Assembly (NCBI RefSeq): GCF_039536325.1 | Contig: NZ_BAAAYO010000012.1 | Span: 124,001-188,000 of the forward strand | Length of the DNA: 64,000 nucleotides | Source: Paenibacillus_AB hodogayensis | Lineage (GTDB): Bacteria > Bacillota > Bacilli > Paenibacillales > NBRC-103111 | Reading direction: 5' to 3' | Shown here: positions 34,457 through 43,097 of the stretch, in pieces | Layout: each line of letters starts with the position of its first letter | Position numbering within the stretch: position 1 is the first letter of the stretch | The notes under the pieces: generated by a model | The model's input: the letters and a program-made list of their open reading frames with translations, nothing else | Databases searched by the model: none | What the model was told of the DNA's origin: nothing | Program-made: the position numbers and the translations under genes

Positions 34457-34664
34457 GACTGCCGCCCCTCTCCGTCACGCCTAGTATGCCATCACGCAAA
34501 TCCGTACGCACTCCTCCAAAGACCGGCCAACCGTCTCTCCGGCAGGCGGCATTCACGGCTCCTCGCATTAACATTGGACCATCGTCATTATTGAATATTA
34601 GCATATTATACTTTCATAGCGACCGTCCAGTCCGCTCCATGGCTCGCCCGTCTCCAACACAAAA

Positions 34665-34721
34665 AACCGCCCCTGATCGCGCGTATCGTCCACTTCCCAC
34701 GATCACGCCGTCCGGGCGGTT
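34665..34721 (-). terminator. Terminator of the Spo0E-like/HD-GYP unit
   Basis: AACCGCCC and GGGCGGTT pair with an inner ATCG/CGAT stem; on the minus strand six T follow. It lies about 40 bases past the stop of the Spo0E-like gene and can also act on plus-strand transcripts. Confidence 0.75.
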
Positions 34722-34757
34722 TTATCGATGTCGTCGTTCATAGTCCTCCTGGCTGTT

Positions 34758-34922
34758 TCAGGCTCCTTCGCCCGATCTGCGGCGCACCCGCTCGTACTCG
34801 TTCAGCTTCTTGTCGAGAAGCTGGCTCACCCTCACGACGCAAGAGTGCGTCAAATCTCCGTGACGAGCCGCAATGAGAGTCAGTTTCCGTTTAAGAATTT
34901 CGATTTCGTTTAACAGTTTCAT
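34758..34922 (-). CDS. Spo0E-like aspartyl-phosphate phosphatase (small)
   Basis: A 54-residue protein: MKLLNEIEILKRKL..., then SQLLDKKLNEYERV. The motif S-Q-x-L-D with flanking helices is the signature of the Spo0E family, which removes phosphate from Spo0A-type regulators and delays sporulation. The classic form is SQELD; here it is SQLLD, with the key Ser, Gln and Asp kept. GGAGGG lies 8 bases before the ATG at 34922. The gene overlaps the end of the HD-GYP gene by 32 bases, in a different frame, so translation is probably coupled. Its size means it is easily missed by gene finders. Confidence 0.8.
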   Translation of the reverse strand: MKLLNEIEILKRKLTLIAARHGDLTHSCVVRVSQLLDKKLNEYERVRRRSGEGA

Positions 34923-35550
34923 AGCCGTTTCCCTCCCGCTCCCGATGGTTTTGCTGTTGCTCGCGGTACAACCGGTTCAGCAATTCCACCAGCTCCGCGT
35001 CGAACAGCACGTCGCTCCAGCAGTAAAGCTCCTCCAACGCCTCCCGATGGCTGAGGCCGATCGACGTATGCGCGTCGGTCATGGTTGTGTAGTTGCCGGC
35101 AATTCGCAAAATACGCGCATTCAAGGATAACGTTTTCCAGGTCAATCCGAACGGATAGCCTGTCCCGTCCAGATTTTCGTGATGGTGCAGCACCGCTTCA
35201 CCGTCGACGGCGCCTTCCTCGATCAGCGACCGCAGGATGGCTGCTCCGTGCTTCGGGTGCTCCTGCAGCTTCCACAGAGCGCCTTCGTACAGTCGGCTGC
35301 GGTTATCCAACAATTCCTTCTCCACGTGCAGCTTGCCGATGTCGTGCAGCAGCGCGGTCCGGAACAGCACTTGCTTTTCCTCGTCCGTATACGAAAGCCC
35401 CTCGGCCATCAGTAACGCGTAGTGGGCTGTCATCAGGCTTTGCCGATAAGTCGGGGGATGATGCCGCTTCAACCGTTTGAGCAGAAAGGCCGCTTCCGGC
35501 TCCTGCTTGTCCCATACGGCCACACTTTGTTCCATATGCTCTACGTTCAT
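34891..35550 (-). CDS. HD-GYP domain protein, probable c-di-GMP phosphodiesterase
   Basis: About 219 residues. HDIGK is at about 69-73 and HHENLDGTGYP at about 123-133; these are the two defining motifs of HD-GYP enzymes, which cleave c-di-GMP to GMP. No sensor domain is attached, so it is a stand-alone, cytoplasmic form. ATG at 35550 follows AAGGAG with 9 bases spacing; an earlier in-frame ATG at 35610 has no ribosome site. The end of the gene overlaps the Spo0E-like gene by 32 bases, which suggests common control of second messenger and sporulation. Activity is inferred from intact motifs. Confidence 0.85.
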   Translation of the reverse strand: MNVEHMEQSVAVWDKQEPEAAFLLKRLKRHHPPTYRQSLMTAHYALLMAEGLSYTDEEKQVLFRTALLHDIGKLHVEKELLDNRSRLYEGALWKLQEHPKHGAAILRSLIEEGAVDGEAVLHHHENLDGTGYPFGLTWKTLSLNARILRIAGNYTTMTDAHTSIGLSHREALEELYCWSDVLFDAELVELLNRLYREQQQNHREREGNGYETVKRNRNS

Positions 35551-35949
35551 GCCGATCCACTCCTTCAATCCGTCCGTCTTCTTCTGCCGGCTTCCTTGTT
35601 GTACCTCCATTTTCCGTTTTTTACGGCGAAAAGGGTATCCCCGGCATTTCTTATCTTTTCCTTCGGACGGATTCGCGTCAGTCCCACTCCTTTCCTATTG
35701 GCGGCTGGAGATCGTTCAAGCGAGCAGGACCACTTCCTACTGGAGCTAGTTGTAAGGGGGTTTTTCCGTAAAATACTGGTAACATAGTCGTTTTTGCCCT
35801 TACAGTACACTAAACGCCAGACACATCGGCGAAACAGGACAAAAGACCGATTAGCGCCACTCCTCGAAAGCGCAACAAAAACACCGCCTGCGATCTCCTT
35901 CCGGCAACCGTCAACGGTGTTTTAGGGGGTTAACCATTCGCAGCGCGAA
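35551..35949. other. 399-base gap upstream of the HD-GYP gene
   Basis: The right part holds the terminator of the LuxR gene (35879-35922). The left part should hold the promoter of the HD-GYP gene; I find no convincing -35/-10 pair. I looked for a c-di-GMP riboswitch and saw none. Short open frames lack ribosome sites. Confidence 0.5.
35879..35922 (-). terminator. Terminator of the GAF/LuxR regulator gene
   Basis: AAACACCG and CGGTGTTT flank a loop of about 28 bases; on the minus strand the stem ends in five T (GGTGTTTTTG). It lies about 28 bases after the stop at 35950. Confidence 0.7.
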
Positions 35950-38103
35950 TTATTGATTCCAGCCGGCTTTGTAGACCAGCGCGATCGCCTGGGCCCGGTC
36001 GGTTACGCCGAGTTTGTGAAAAATATTGGTCATATGGTTTTTGACCGTATGCTCGCTAATAATCAGCTTTTCGGCGATTTCGCGGTTGCTTTTCCCCTCC
36101 AGCACTTGCCCGAGCACCTCCTGCTCCCGCGTGGAGAGCGGCGGAAGCTCCCGCAGCTTGCGAATATCCGGAAGCTCCGAGCCGAGAGCCTCGCGCGAGC
36201 TGGCCGGTTCCGCCTCCTCGCCGAGCGATATTTCCGTGTCCACGACCTCGCGCGAGTCGCAGAACACCCGGAACGACTGCCTGAGCTCGGCGGACACTGC
36301 CCACAGCTGATCCAGTGCCTGCAAATCGCGATTAAACTGCAAATAAAAATAGATCATGGCAATAATCTGACCGCCGATCCCGTATAACGGAGCGGCTGTC
36401 CGCGGCTTGTTCTCCTCCAGCAAAGCGATAATCGAGTGAAAATCCTCGATCAGCTGCATCTGCTCGGGGCTCGGAAGCAAGTCGTTGCCAAGAAACGACG
36501 GGGAATACGGGTAGATCAGACATGCTTCCCCGATATGCTTAATATCGCTGTCGGGCAGCTTCAACGCCCGGGCGAAAGGGAGCGCAAGCTCCTGCGCCTC
36601 GTGCGTCATCTGATACGCATAGGAGTCCCAGTAGCCAAGCGCCCGGTTCAACAACTGCACGGCATCGCCGCGCTCGACCCGCCCTTTGTCCCACAGCCGG
36701 TACAGCACGGTGGCGGCCGCCTGGGCGACAATCGTCATATATTCCCGGTACAAGGCGTATTGTCCGGCCTCTTTCAGCGCGATGCACCATACGCCAAGCA
36801 GCTCGTTCTGGTAGAACAACGAGCACTCCAGCACCGGAGGCAGCGAGGCGCTCTCGTACAGGTCCGCGGCGGGGGCAGCCGTTCCGCCTCCCCGTCTGGA
36901 GGACCATCTCGCCGCCACCTCCTTCACGTATCGTTCCGCCTGCTGCTGCCCGATCCCGCGCGATACGAGCTGCACCTTGCTGGCCGACTGTTTCAGGACG
37001 ACGCAGGAGAACGCTCCCTCCACCAAGTTTAGGCTCATATCGATCAATATAAAAGACAACCGCTTCGCATCTTGGGCCTGATTGATCGAACCGCACGTCT
37101 CCACGAACGTGGACAGTCTGGTGAAATTCGTATCGCGGTCTTGCCGGACCGCGCTCAGCGTGATCTGCATCGTCCAGTGGGCGGCGAACGCTTGCACCCA
37201 CGACTGGATGCCTTTCCCAAGCGTCCGCTCCGTCACGCTGCCTCCGAATAGCACGCCGAACAGCTCGCGCTCCCGCATGACGGGCACGCAAAATAGCGCT
37301 GTCGGGCAAAGACCGCGCTCCGCGAAGATAAACGTTCGGGGGTCCCGGTCGACCCGATCCCAGAAGGCCGCCTTGCGCGCCGTCGCCACCTGTCCGACGA
37401 ACCCTTCGCCGAGCGAGAAGGACAAGCCCCGGATACCCTCCGTGCCAGGACCCGTGTAATGCCCGATGGTAAACTGCTGCCCTTCCGTCTTCTTCGCAAA
37501 ACCGACAAAATCGACCTTGTCGGTCGCATCCGCCAGGGCGTCCATCCATTCTTCCGGAGATCCGACGCCGGCGGACAATTTGCGCAGCAGCTCCGCCCGC
37601 CGATAAAACCGCTGCTCCTCCTGCTTCGAGCGAAGCAAGCCTTCGGCAACCGAGGCCAGCCGGCCGATCTGGGCGACCGCCTGCTCCGTATGAGCTTCGC
37701 TGCCAAGCGGAACCGATGGCCACACCTTCAGCCACGGGAACGGCTCTTCTTCGGCGTCGGGCTGACCCTGTGAACGGGACATCGCCTGCTCGTCCACCAG
37801 ACAGCCCGCCCAGATGTAATACGTCTGCCGCTTGCTCATGTTGACGGGAGCCATTAATAGACGAACGCCGGGCGCCACATCGCATACGATCCCTTGCCTC
37901 GCGGCGGCGTATCCTTGCACGATCGTTTGCAGACAGGTTTCAAGACGGCCCTTCAGCGGCCCTAATCCCCGTTCGAACGAGGCGGTCATGCCGGACGGTC
38001 GCGTTAACCATTCCCCGCGTTCGTTCGTCAACAGGACCGACAAGCCGCTCTCGCTAGCATACAAATCCTGCAGGCCCAGCACGACGTTCAGTTGAGATTC
38101 CAT
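35950..38103 (-). CDS. GAF-type sensory LuxR-family regulator
   Basis: A 717-residue cytosolic regulator. Residues 1-110 look like a PocR-like sensor domain (LGLQDLYASESGLSVLLTNE), with a GAF-type region (about 160-310; LRKLSAGVGSPEEWMDAL and HYTGPGTEGIRGLSFSLGEG), and another GAF-like stretch (about 310-460). The C-terminus is a LuxR (FixJ/NarL) helix-turn-helix: LSTREQEVLGQVLEGKSNRE and IISEHTVKNHMTNIFHKLGV. The gene start at 38103 overlaps the 83-residue gene upstream by 16 bases. It is probably the DNA-binding output of the KaiC-like operon. Ligand unknown. Confidence 0.85.
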   Translation of the reverse strand: MESQLNVVLGLQDLYASESGLSVLLTNERGEWLTRPSGMTASFERGLGPLKGRLETCLQTIVQGYAAARQGIVCDVAPGVRLLMAPVNMSKRQTYYIWAGCLVDEQAMSRSQGQPDAEEEPFPWLKVWPSVPLGSEAHTEQAVAQIGRLASVAEGLLRSKQEEQRFYRRAELLRKLSAGVGSPEEWMDALADATDKVDFVGFAKKTEGQQFTIGHYTGPGTEGIRGLSFSLGEGFVGQVATARKAAFWDRVDRDPRTFIFAERGLCPTALFCVPVMRERELFGVLFGGSVTERTLGKGIQSWVQAFAAHWTMQITLSAVRQDRDTNFTRLSTFVETCGSINQAQDAKRLSFILIDMSLNLVEGAFSCVVLKQSASKVQLVSRGIGQQQAERYVKEVAARWSSRRGGGTAAPAADLYESASLPPVLECSLFYQNELLGVWCIALKEAGQYALYREYMTIVAQAAATVLYRLWDKGRVERGDAVQLLNRALGYWDSYAYQMTHEAQELALPFARALKLPDSDIKHIGEACLIYPYSPSFLGNDLLPSPEQMQLIEDFHSIIALLEENKPRTAAPLYGIGGQIIAMIYFYLQFNRDLQALDQLWAVSAELRQSFRVFCDSREVVDTEISLGEEAEPASSREALGSELPDIRKLRELPPLSTREQEVLGQVLEGKSNREIAEKLIISEHTVKNHMTNIFHKLGVTDRAQAIALVYKAGWNQ

Positions 38104-38339
38104 TGCACGTCCATATCGCCGCAGAAGCTCGGCTCGATGTACCGGTAAATGGAACGCGACCCATTCCCCGTTCTCTCCACAATAGCCAGTGAGACGAGTC
38201 TGCCCAGCACCGGATCGAGATGTTCCATTTTACGGCCGAGCCGCAAGGATATTCCCTCCACCGTCTCCATGCTGTACGGATTGTTCTGAAAGAACCGGGT
38301 GCATTCCATCTGCAGCTGCCATATATCTTCTTCTGTCAC
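38088..38339 (-). CDS. Small winged-helix-like protein
   Basis: An 83-residue protein, starting MTEEDIWQLQMECTRFFQNN. The middle region (about 23-50; METVEGISLRLGRKMEHLDP then VLGRLVSLAIVERTGNGS) reads like a small winged helix: a helix-turn-helix followed by a basic wing. Its end overlaps the LuxR start by 16 bases; it lies 37 bases after the KaiC-like gene, so all three are one operon. I do not know a characterised relative. It may modulate the ATPase or the regulator. Confidence 0.65.
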   Translation of the reverse strand: MTEEDIWQLQMECTRFFQNNPYSMETVEGISLRLGRKMEHLDPVLGRLVSLAIVERTGNGSRSIYRYIEPSFCGDMDVQWNLN

Positions 38340-38376
38340 ACGCTCGCCTCCCGTTCAAAAGCTCGTTCCCCTTGGC

Positions 38377-39786
38377 TCAAGTCAGTCTCATAAACGGAGC
38401 CTGGGTCGTCGTCTCCACGACGTAAGGCTCGGAAATGACGCCGTTCGGCGACTTGACCACTTGCAAATATTGATAGGCGCCGTCTACCCATGTGCGGATA
38501 ACGCCGTTGCACGTTCGTTCCAAAAAGGCAGATACCTCCGGACCTACCTCGCTGAAATTGCACAATACAAGCATCGTCATGCCCAGCGCCTTAATGCCAG
38601 CCGAGTCTTCCGCGAAATATTTGGTCGCATAGTCCCTGCCTCGTTCCGCAATAATCGTGTTCAGATCGTAATAGACGAACCAGTCGCTGTGCTGCTCGAT
38701 CAGCTCAGTGATCTTGCCCTGTACGACCTCTCGATATTGCCGGTTGTCCAGGCCGCTGACGTCCATCACGCTCGATTCGCAGTCTGTCGGGTAAGGCCGG
38801 GTATAATGCTCGATAAAGAAAATGTTGTTCTCTTGTGCCATCTGGCCTATGGACAGGCCGTGAAGCGCTAACATTTTGCCAAGATCCTGCGGAGTCAGGA
38901 AGCTGGACAAGAGCGCCAGCACCTTCTCCCCGGCCTGGAAGCGGTTAGCCAGCACGGAGGCGATCAAATATTTATAGTTCGCTTTGCTATTCGTATCCAG
39001 CAAGTAAACGCTTCCTTTAGTGATGCCGCCTTCCAGCAGCTCGTCCAGCAGCGCGATTCCGGTGGGGACTTTGCCCTGACCGTTCAGCAGCGCCAGATCC
39101 TCGACCATCGAGCGGGCCGGGATTAGCCGGATACCGTTGTCCGTCATCCGGTAAATATGCTCGCCCTCGCGTATGCGGCGCCCTCTCATTTTCAATATTT
39201 CCAGCGTGCGGACGCGGTATTTGTCCATCTGCTCCTTGAGCTGCAATTGTATAAAGCCGTCCGCTATGTAAGCTTCGAAGCCGGATTCTTCCTTCCGAGT
39301 CCCCCGTTCCTTGATGAGCAAGGAAGTCAAACCGAGCTTGCGAAATATATTTCGGAGCCGATACAGCATGCGGCGGTGCTCCTGCTCGTCGGTCGTCCCG
39401 TAACGAAACAGGCTGATGCTGTCGACGACGATTCGTTTGCAGTTCAATTCGCCGATCAGCTTCTCGATCATGCCGCCCGGATCGATCACATGCTCGAGAA
39501 AAATATCCGGAGACATGCTGATCACGCGGAGCAGCCCTTCCCTCTCCATCTTGCGAAGATCCCAGCCCAACGCCTGAGCATCCGCATACAGTTGGTCGGG
39601 AAACTCTTCGAAGGTGATGTAAAATCCGGCTTCTCCATCCTTTAACGCGCCGTAGTACAAAAACTGCATTCCCAATGTCGTCTTGCCGGTTCCCGGAGCG
39701 CCCTCGATCATAATGGCCGAGCCTTGAGGAAAACCTCCGTCCAGCAATACGTCCAATCCGCGAACGCCTGTCGGCACTGTGCCCAT
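38377..39786 (-). CDS. KaiC-like RecA-fold ATPase with degenerate second domain
   Basis: About 469 residues with two KaiC-type domains. Domain 1 has Walker A GAPGTGKTT (about 30-38), catalytic glutamates in FEEFPDQ (about 60) and Walker B IVVDSIS (about 118), so it should bind and hydrolyse ATP. Domain 2 (about 237-469) has the same lead-in (KVPTGIALLDELLEGGITKG) but its P-loop position reads LDTNSKANYKY, without GKT, so it probably does not bind ATP in the usual way. There is no KaiA or KaiB gene nearby. AGGTGA precedes the ATG at 39786 by 5-6 bases; a GTG at 39795 is an alternative. The gene is followed closely by a small winged-helix-like gene and a GAF/LuxR regulator. A clock function is not claimed. 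Confidence 0.85.
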   Translation of the reverse strand: MGTVPTGVRGLDVLLDGGFPQGSAIMIEGAPGTGKTTLGMQFLYYGALKDGEAGFYITFEEFPDQLYADAQALGWDLRKMEREGLLRVISMSPDIFLEHVIDPGGMIEKLIGELNCKRIVVDSISLFRYGTTDEQEHRRMLYRLRNIFRKLGLTSLLIKERGTRKEESGFEAYIADGFIQLQLKEQMDKYRVRTLEILKMRGRRIREGEHIYRMTDNGIRLIPARSMVEDLALLNGQGKVPTGIALLDELLEGGITKGSVYLLDTNSKANYKYLIASVLANRFQAGEKVLALLSSFLTPQDLGKMLALHGLSIGQMAQENNIFFIEHYTRPYPTDCESSVMDVSGLDNRQYREVVQGKITELIEQHSDWFVYYDLNTIIAERGRDYATKYFAEDSAGIKALGMTMLVLCNFSEVGPEVSAFLERTCNGVIRTWVDGAYQYLQVVKSPNGVISEPYVVETTTQAPFMRLT

Positions 39787-39827
39787 TTCGATCACCTGCG
39801 CGTCATCAAAGATATCGTTTCCTTCCT

Positions 39828-39856
39828 ATTTTAGCATATAACCCGTACAAAGTCAG
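39828..39856 (-). promoter_or_regulatory. Putative promoter of the KaiC-like operon
   Basis: On the minus strand TAAAAT (39828-39833) is preceded by TGC (extended -10) and, 17 bases upstream, CTGACT (39851-39856), four of six to consensus. It lies about 42 bases before the ATG. Confidence 0.5.
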
Positions 39857-39935
39857 ACCTTAAACGGTATTCTGGCATGAATTGATCTTTGCACCATAGG
39901 AAATTCCGTTCTTAATCCCGGCAATCGGATAGGAA

Positions 39936-39965
39936 AACAGCGCAAGCCGCCAGGCCTGCGCTGTT
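39936..39965 (-). terminator. Terminator of the NlpC/P60 gene
   Basis: AACAGCGCA and TGCGCTGTT pair on the minus strand, followed by TTCC; it lies about 45 bases past the stop at 40011. Confidence 0.7.
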
Positions 39966-40010
39966 ATGCATGATCGGATACGAGCAGCCTTCACGGTACC
40001 GTTTCCCTTT

Positions 40011-40916
40011 TTACAGGACGCGCCTGGCGCCTATGTATCTAGAGCCCCAATAGGAGCTGTACAGCGAATCAATCTTCGTTCCGCGCGAGGTCGTCGCCGA
40101 TACGAACTGGCCCTCGCCCAAATAAATGCCGACATGCGTCGCAACCGCACCGGTGTTAAAAAACACCAGATCCCCCGGCTCCAGCCCGACAACCGGCTGA
40201 CCGGACGAGTCGTACATGGAACGGGACGTTCGCGGCAGATCGACGCCGTTTTGAGCGAACACGTACCGGACAAAACCGGAGCAGTCGAAGCCTTCCGGAG
40301 TCGTTCCGCCCCACATATAGCGGATGCCGGTCATGCTCTTGGCCATGGCGACGATCGGTTCATTCTTGACGGTCGGCGGCTCCGCCTTGGGCATCAAGTT
40401 GTCCGCCGCAGCAGTCTTGTACCAGGCCGGCGCATGATAGCGTCCGTCCTGTCCGATAATCGCAATACGGTTGTCTTTATCCCACTGCACGATATAGCCG
40501 AGCGTCTCCGACAGGATGCGCAAAGGCACATAAGCCGTTCCTTGCCGGTTTTGCACGGCCTCCGCCTCAAGCTTGACCGGCTTGCCGTCCAGCATTAACT
40601 CGGCCGCCCCAGCCTTCACTTCCATCGTTCGTTTCTTGTCGTCCTGAACGGCAACCTTCAGTTGGCCGTTATCCGTACGCCAATCGAGCGTATAGCCCAA
40701 CGCCTCGAAAACCGGACGCATCGGGACCAAGGTCTGCCCGTCGCCGTCAATGAATGGCCCCGCTTCCGGGAATTCCACCAGTTTATCGTTAATCTGAATT
40801 TTGACGCCCGAATCGGCCCCGGTGGTGGGCGAAGCGGAGGCGATCCCGCCGGACATGCCGGTAACGGTAATGCCTACGACGCACGACAAAGCAATATGTT
40901 TCCACAAACGCTTCAA
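40011..40916 (-). CDS. NlpC/P60 cell-wall peptidase with copper-amine-oxidase-like N-domain
   Basis: A 301-residue exported protein; residues 1-29 are a signal peptide. Residues about 35-158 form two copper-amine-oxidase-N-like half-repeats (QTLVPMRPVFEALGYTLDW and TAYVPLRILSETLGYIVQW), used in Firmicutes as surface modules. The C-terminal NlpC/P60 domain has Cys212 in FDCSGF and His261 in ATHVGIY, so it probably cleaves peptide stems of peptidoglycan. The start is TTG at 40916, with GGGAGGG about 6 bases before it. The 5' region is a ydaO-type c-di-AMP riboswitch, a known control of wall hydrolases. Confidence in both domains is high. Confidence 0.92.
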   Translation of the reverse strand: MKRLWKHIALSCVVGITVTGMSGGIASASPTTGADSGVKIQINDKLVEFPEAGPFIDGDGQTLVPMRPVFEALGYTLDWRTDNGQLKVAVQDDKKRTMEVKAGAAELMLDGKPVKLEAEAVQNRQGTAYVPLRILSETLGYIVQWDKDNRIAIIGQDGRYHAPAWYKTAAADNLMPKAEPPTVKNEPIVAMAKSMTGIRYMWGGTTPEGFDCSGFVRYVFAQNGVDLPRTSRSMYDSSGQPVVGLEPGDLVFFNTGAVATHVGIYLGEGQFVSATTSRGTKIDSLYSSYWGSRYIGARRVL

Positions 40917-40926
40917 ACGGTTCCCT

Positions 40927-41022
40927 CCCGCGGCCTCCGAGGTTAGCTGACGGGTTAGGGAAGAGGTTGTTCCCTTGCCGGCATAGAAGCGCCGGCATTC
41001 ACCCCGAGTGAATCGTCCCCCG
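40927..41022 (-). promoter_or_regulatory. ydaO/yuaA c-di-AMP riboswitch
   Basis: On the minus strand this leader contains GGGGTGAATGCCGGC (40991-41005) and, nearer the gene, CCCGTCAGCTAACCTCGGAG (40933-40954), both typical of the ydaO motif, with an intervening hairpin GCCGGC...GCCGGC. It ends about 10 bases from the ribosome site of the NlpC/P60 gene. In the known class c-di-AMP binding turns off expression of wall hydrolases and osmotic genes. A -10 like TATGAT lies upstream near 41080. Confidence 0.85.
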
Positions 41023-41129
41023 TACCAAATATTCGGAATATTCGGATTCGGCCTGTTTTAAAGTTGAGTTTTAAGGGTATCATACCGTTTTCGTAAAGGT
41101 CAACCTACAATTTTTGGAATTATGCGACA

Positions 41130-41903
41130 TTATACCGGTAAATCCCGGATATCGTCGCGGCTGATGCGCACCGTCCGGTCATTGATCCATTCCACGCCGG
41201 GTCCTTGCATCGATTGCCCCACAGCGGTCAAATACCCGATTTCGAGCGTATAAGGAGCCGCTATACCGGTAAAAGGGGGAATTTCCGCCATGCGTCGCAC
41301 CGACTCCGCCGCTCCCTCCCGTACGGCATGACACGCTTCCTCGCCGTCCAGATGTTCGGCGGCTTCTATGCCCAGTCCGCGCTTGACGACCGCCGTCTCG
41401 ATCTCCGGCACGAACAGCAGCGCCTCCAAAGCGGCTTTGTCATCCCCTGATAGGAAGATGACCGGCACGCCCTGCACCCCGGCGACGAGAGCCCTGGCTC
41501 CGAACTCGCCGATCAGCACCCCGTTCAACCGGTAATACGCTACCGACCGCGACGAATACGTATGATTCAGCGGGGCGTTGTACGTCCCGGCCATCGCATG
41601 TTGACCGACGAACAGCAGCGCATCGTAGCCTTCCAGCTTTTTGTAAGGATGTCCTTCCCGCAAATACGTCCCGCCGACGATATCTTCGGCGAACAGGCCG
41701 CCCGGACCGTGTCCGTCCCATACGTCGATTCGCGCATTCGGGTAGACGCTGCGAATTCCTTCGATGCATGCATTCACTTCGCGGGCCAGCAGCTTCTTTG
41801 CGGCATCGACCCGCTCGGGGTAGCCGTCTCCCGGTCTTGTCTGGGTGAAGCTGTCCACGCCGGCAGGCCCTTCCAAATCGGTCAAAATAAAAAAAGATTT
41901 CAT
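41130..41903 (-). CDS. DppA-type M55 D-aminopeptidase
   Basis: About 257 residues, cytoplasmic, of peptidase family M55. Zinc ligands are visible: Asp8 and Glu10 in LTDLEG, the His of DGHG, the His in GQHAMAG, and Glu in GEFGARAL. DppA from Bacillus releases N-terminal D-amino acids and helps use peptidoglycan-derived peptides. The ATG at 41903 follows GGGGGA by about 9 bases; an in-frame ATG at 41963 adds 20 residues that do not fit. No peptide transporter genes are linked, unlike the dpp operon. It may be part of wall recycling, with the NlpC gene next door. Confidence 0.88.
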   Translation of the reverse strand: MKSFFILTDLEGPAGVDSFTQTRPGDGYPERVDAAKKLLAREVNACIEGIRSVYPNARIDVWDGHGPGGLFAEDIVGGTYLREGHPYKKLEGYDALLFVGQHAMAGTYNAPLNHTYSSRSVAYYRLNGVLIGEFGARALVAGVQGVPVIFLSGDDKAALEALLFVPEIETAVVKRGLGIEAAEHLDGEEACHAVREGAAESVRRMAEIPPFTGIAAPYTLEIGYLTAVGQSMQGPGVEWINDRTVRISRDDIRDLPV

Positions 41904-41993
41904 GTTTTCGAATCCCCCATCATCAAAATAGCCTATCGCTTGGGGGTATAGTTCGCGAACCATTGGCCATTTCCTGCTAATAAAAGAGAAAAA

Positions 41994-42028
41994 AACTCCA
42001 ACCGCTTGGCCGATAGCAGCTTGGAGTT
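41994..42028 (-). terminator. Terminator of the SDR gene
   Basis: AACTCCA and TGGAGTT form the stem on the minus strand, flanked by T-runs on both sides (TTTT and TTTTTTT). It lies about 64 bases past the stop at 42092. Confidence 0.75.
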
Positions 42029-42091
42029 TTGGCGTTTTCTTTTATAACGTTAAGAAGTATCGGTCTCCGCCCCGGCCAAGCGACGCGGACT

Positions 42092-42991
42092 TCAAGTTTC
42101 GGTCATCGTCCCGCCGTTTACGTGGAGCACTTGACCGGTGACGAAGGACGAATCGTCGGAGGCGAGATAAATGTAGGTCGGTGCAAGCTCGAACGGCTGT
42201 CCGGCACGCTTCATCGGCGTATCCGTTCCGAACGTCCTGACATATTCTGCGGAATAGCTGGATACGATTAGCGGGGTCCAGATCGGTCCCGGCGCCACCG
42301 CATTGACGCGAATTCCTTGCCCGACGAGCTGTAGAGACAGCGAGCGTGTGAACGACACGACCGCCCCCTTGGTGGAGGAGTAGTCGACAAGCAGCGGAGC
42401 GCCCGCGTAAGCCGTCACGGAAGCGGTGGAAATGATCGTGCTGCCCGGCTTCAGATGCGGCAGCGCCGCCCTCGTCAAATAAAAATTCGGCCAAATGTTC
42501 GTCCGGTACGTATCCTCCAGTTGTTCGTCGGTTATGTCCGCTATGCTGTCCTGAGGAAACTGCACGCCCTGATTCAGAATGAGCACATCCAGCTTGCCGT
42601 ATGTCTCTATCGTGCATTGCACCACGTGCTGCGAAAACTCGGGCTTGCGCAAGTCGCCCTCGATCAACAGACAGCGTCCCCCGTAGTGCTCGACGAGCCG
42701 CTTCGTCTCCTCGGCATCTTCGCGTTCGTACAAGAACACGATCGCCACGTCGGCGCCTTCCTTAGCGAAGCCGATCGAGACGGCCCGCCCGATTCCGCTG
42801 TCTCCGCCGGTGATGATGGCGATTTTGCCGTCCAGCTTGCCGCTCCCCTTGTAAGCGGGGTTATCCGATATTGGAGCGGGGTTCATCAAATATTCCAGTC
42901 CCGGCTGTACGTCCTGATGCTGCGCGGGAAAGGTAATCGGCACCTGCCGGCAGCGCGTCTCGGTGCTGTAGTAGGGATACATGGGAATCAT
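42092..42991 (-). CDS. Short-chain dehydrogenase/reductase (YhdF/GsiB-neighbour type)
   Basis: About 299 residues. The N-terminal 50 residues are an extension seen in YhdF-type stress oxidoreductases. NAD(P) binding is TGGDSGIGRA (about 61-70), the NAG-like motif is LNQG, the catalytic Ser is in STASVTAY and the Tyr/Lys pair in YSSTKGA. Relatives reduce sugars or aldehydes, and are often in the general stress regulon. GGAGG lies 8 bases before the ATG at 42991. Monocistronic. Substrate not known. Confidence 0.88.
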   Translation of the reverse strand: MIPMYPYYSTETRCRQVPITFPAQHQDVQPGLEYLMNPAPISDNPAYKGSGKLDGKIAIITGGDSGIGRAVSIGFAKEGADVAIVFLYEREDAEETKRLVEHYGGRCLLIEGDLRKPEFSQHVVQCTIETYGKLDVLILNQGVQFPQDSIADITDEQLEDTYRTNIWPNFYLTRAALPHLKPGSTIISTASVTAYAGAPLLVDYSSTKGAVVSFTRSLSLQLVGQGIRVNAVAPGPIWTPLIVSSYSAEYVRTFGTDTPMKRAGQPFELAPTYIYLASDDSSFVTGQVLHVNGGTMTET

Positions 42992-43097
42992 GGCGATACC
43001 TCCATTGCTCTTGATTCTTTCCTTATAGAGCAGGGTATTCGCCTACCGGCCGGAAAGTGCTTGCCGCTTGCCCTCCGGCTCCTCGTCCCGCCGATGG

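Noticed and set aside
35551..35949. c-di-GMP riboswitch before the HD-GYP gene
   Set aside because: No GEMM core motifs could be found on either strand.
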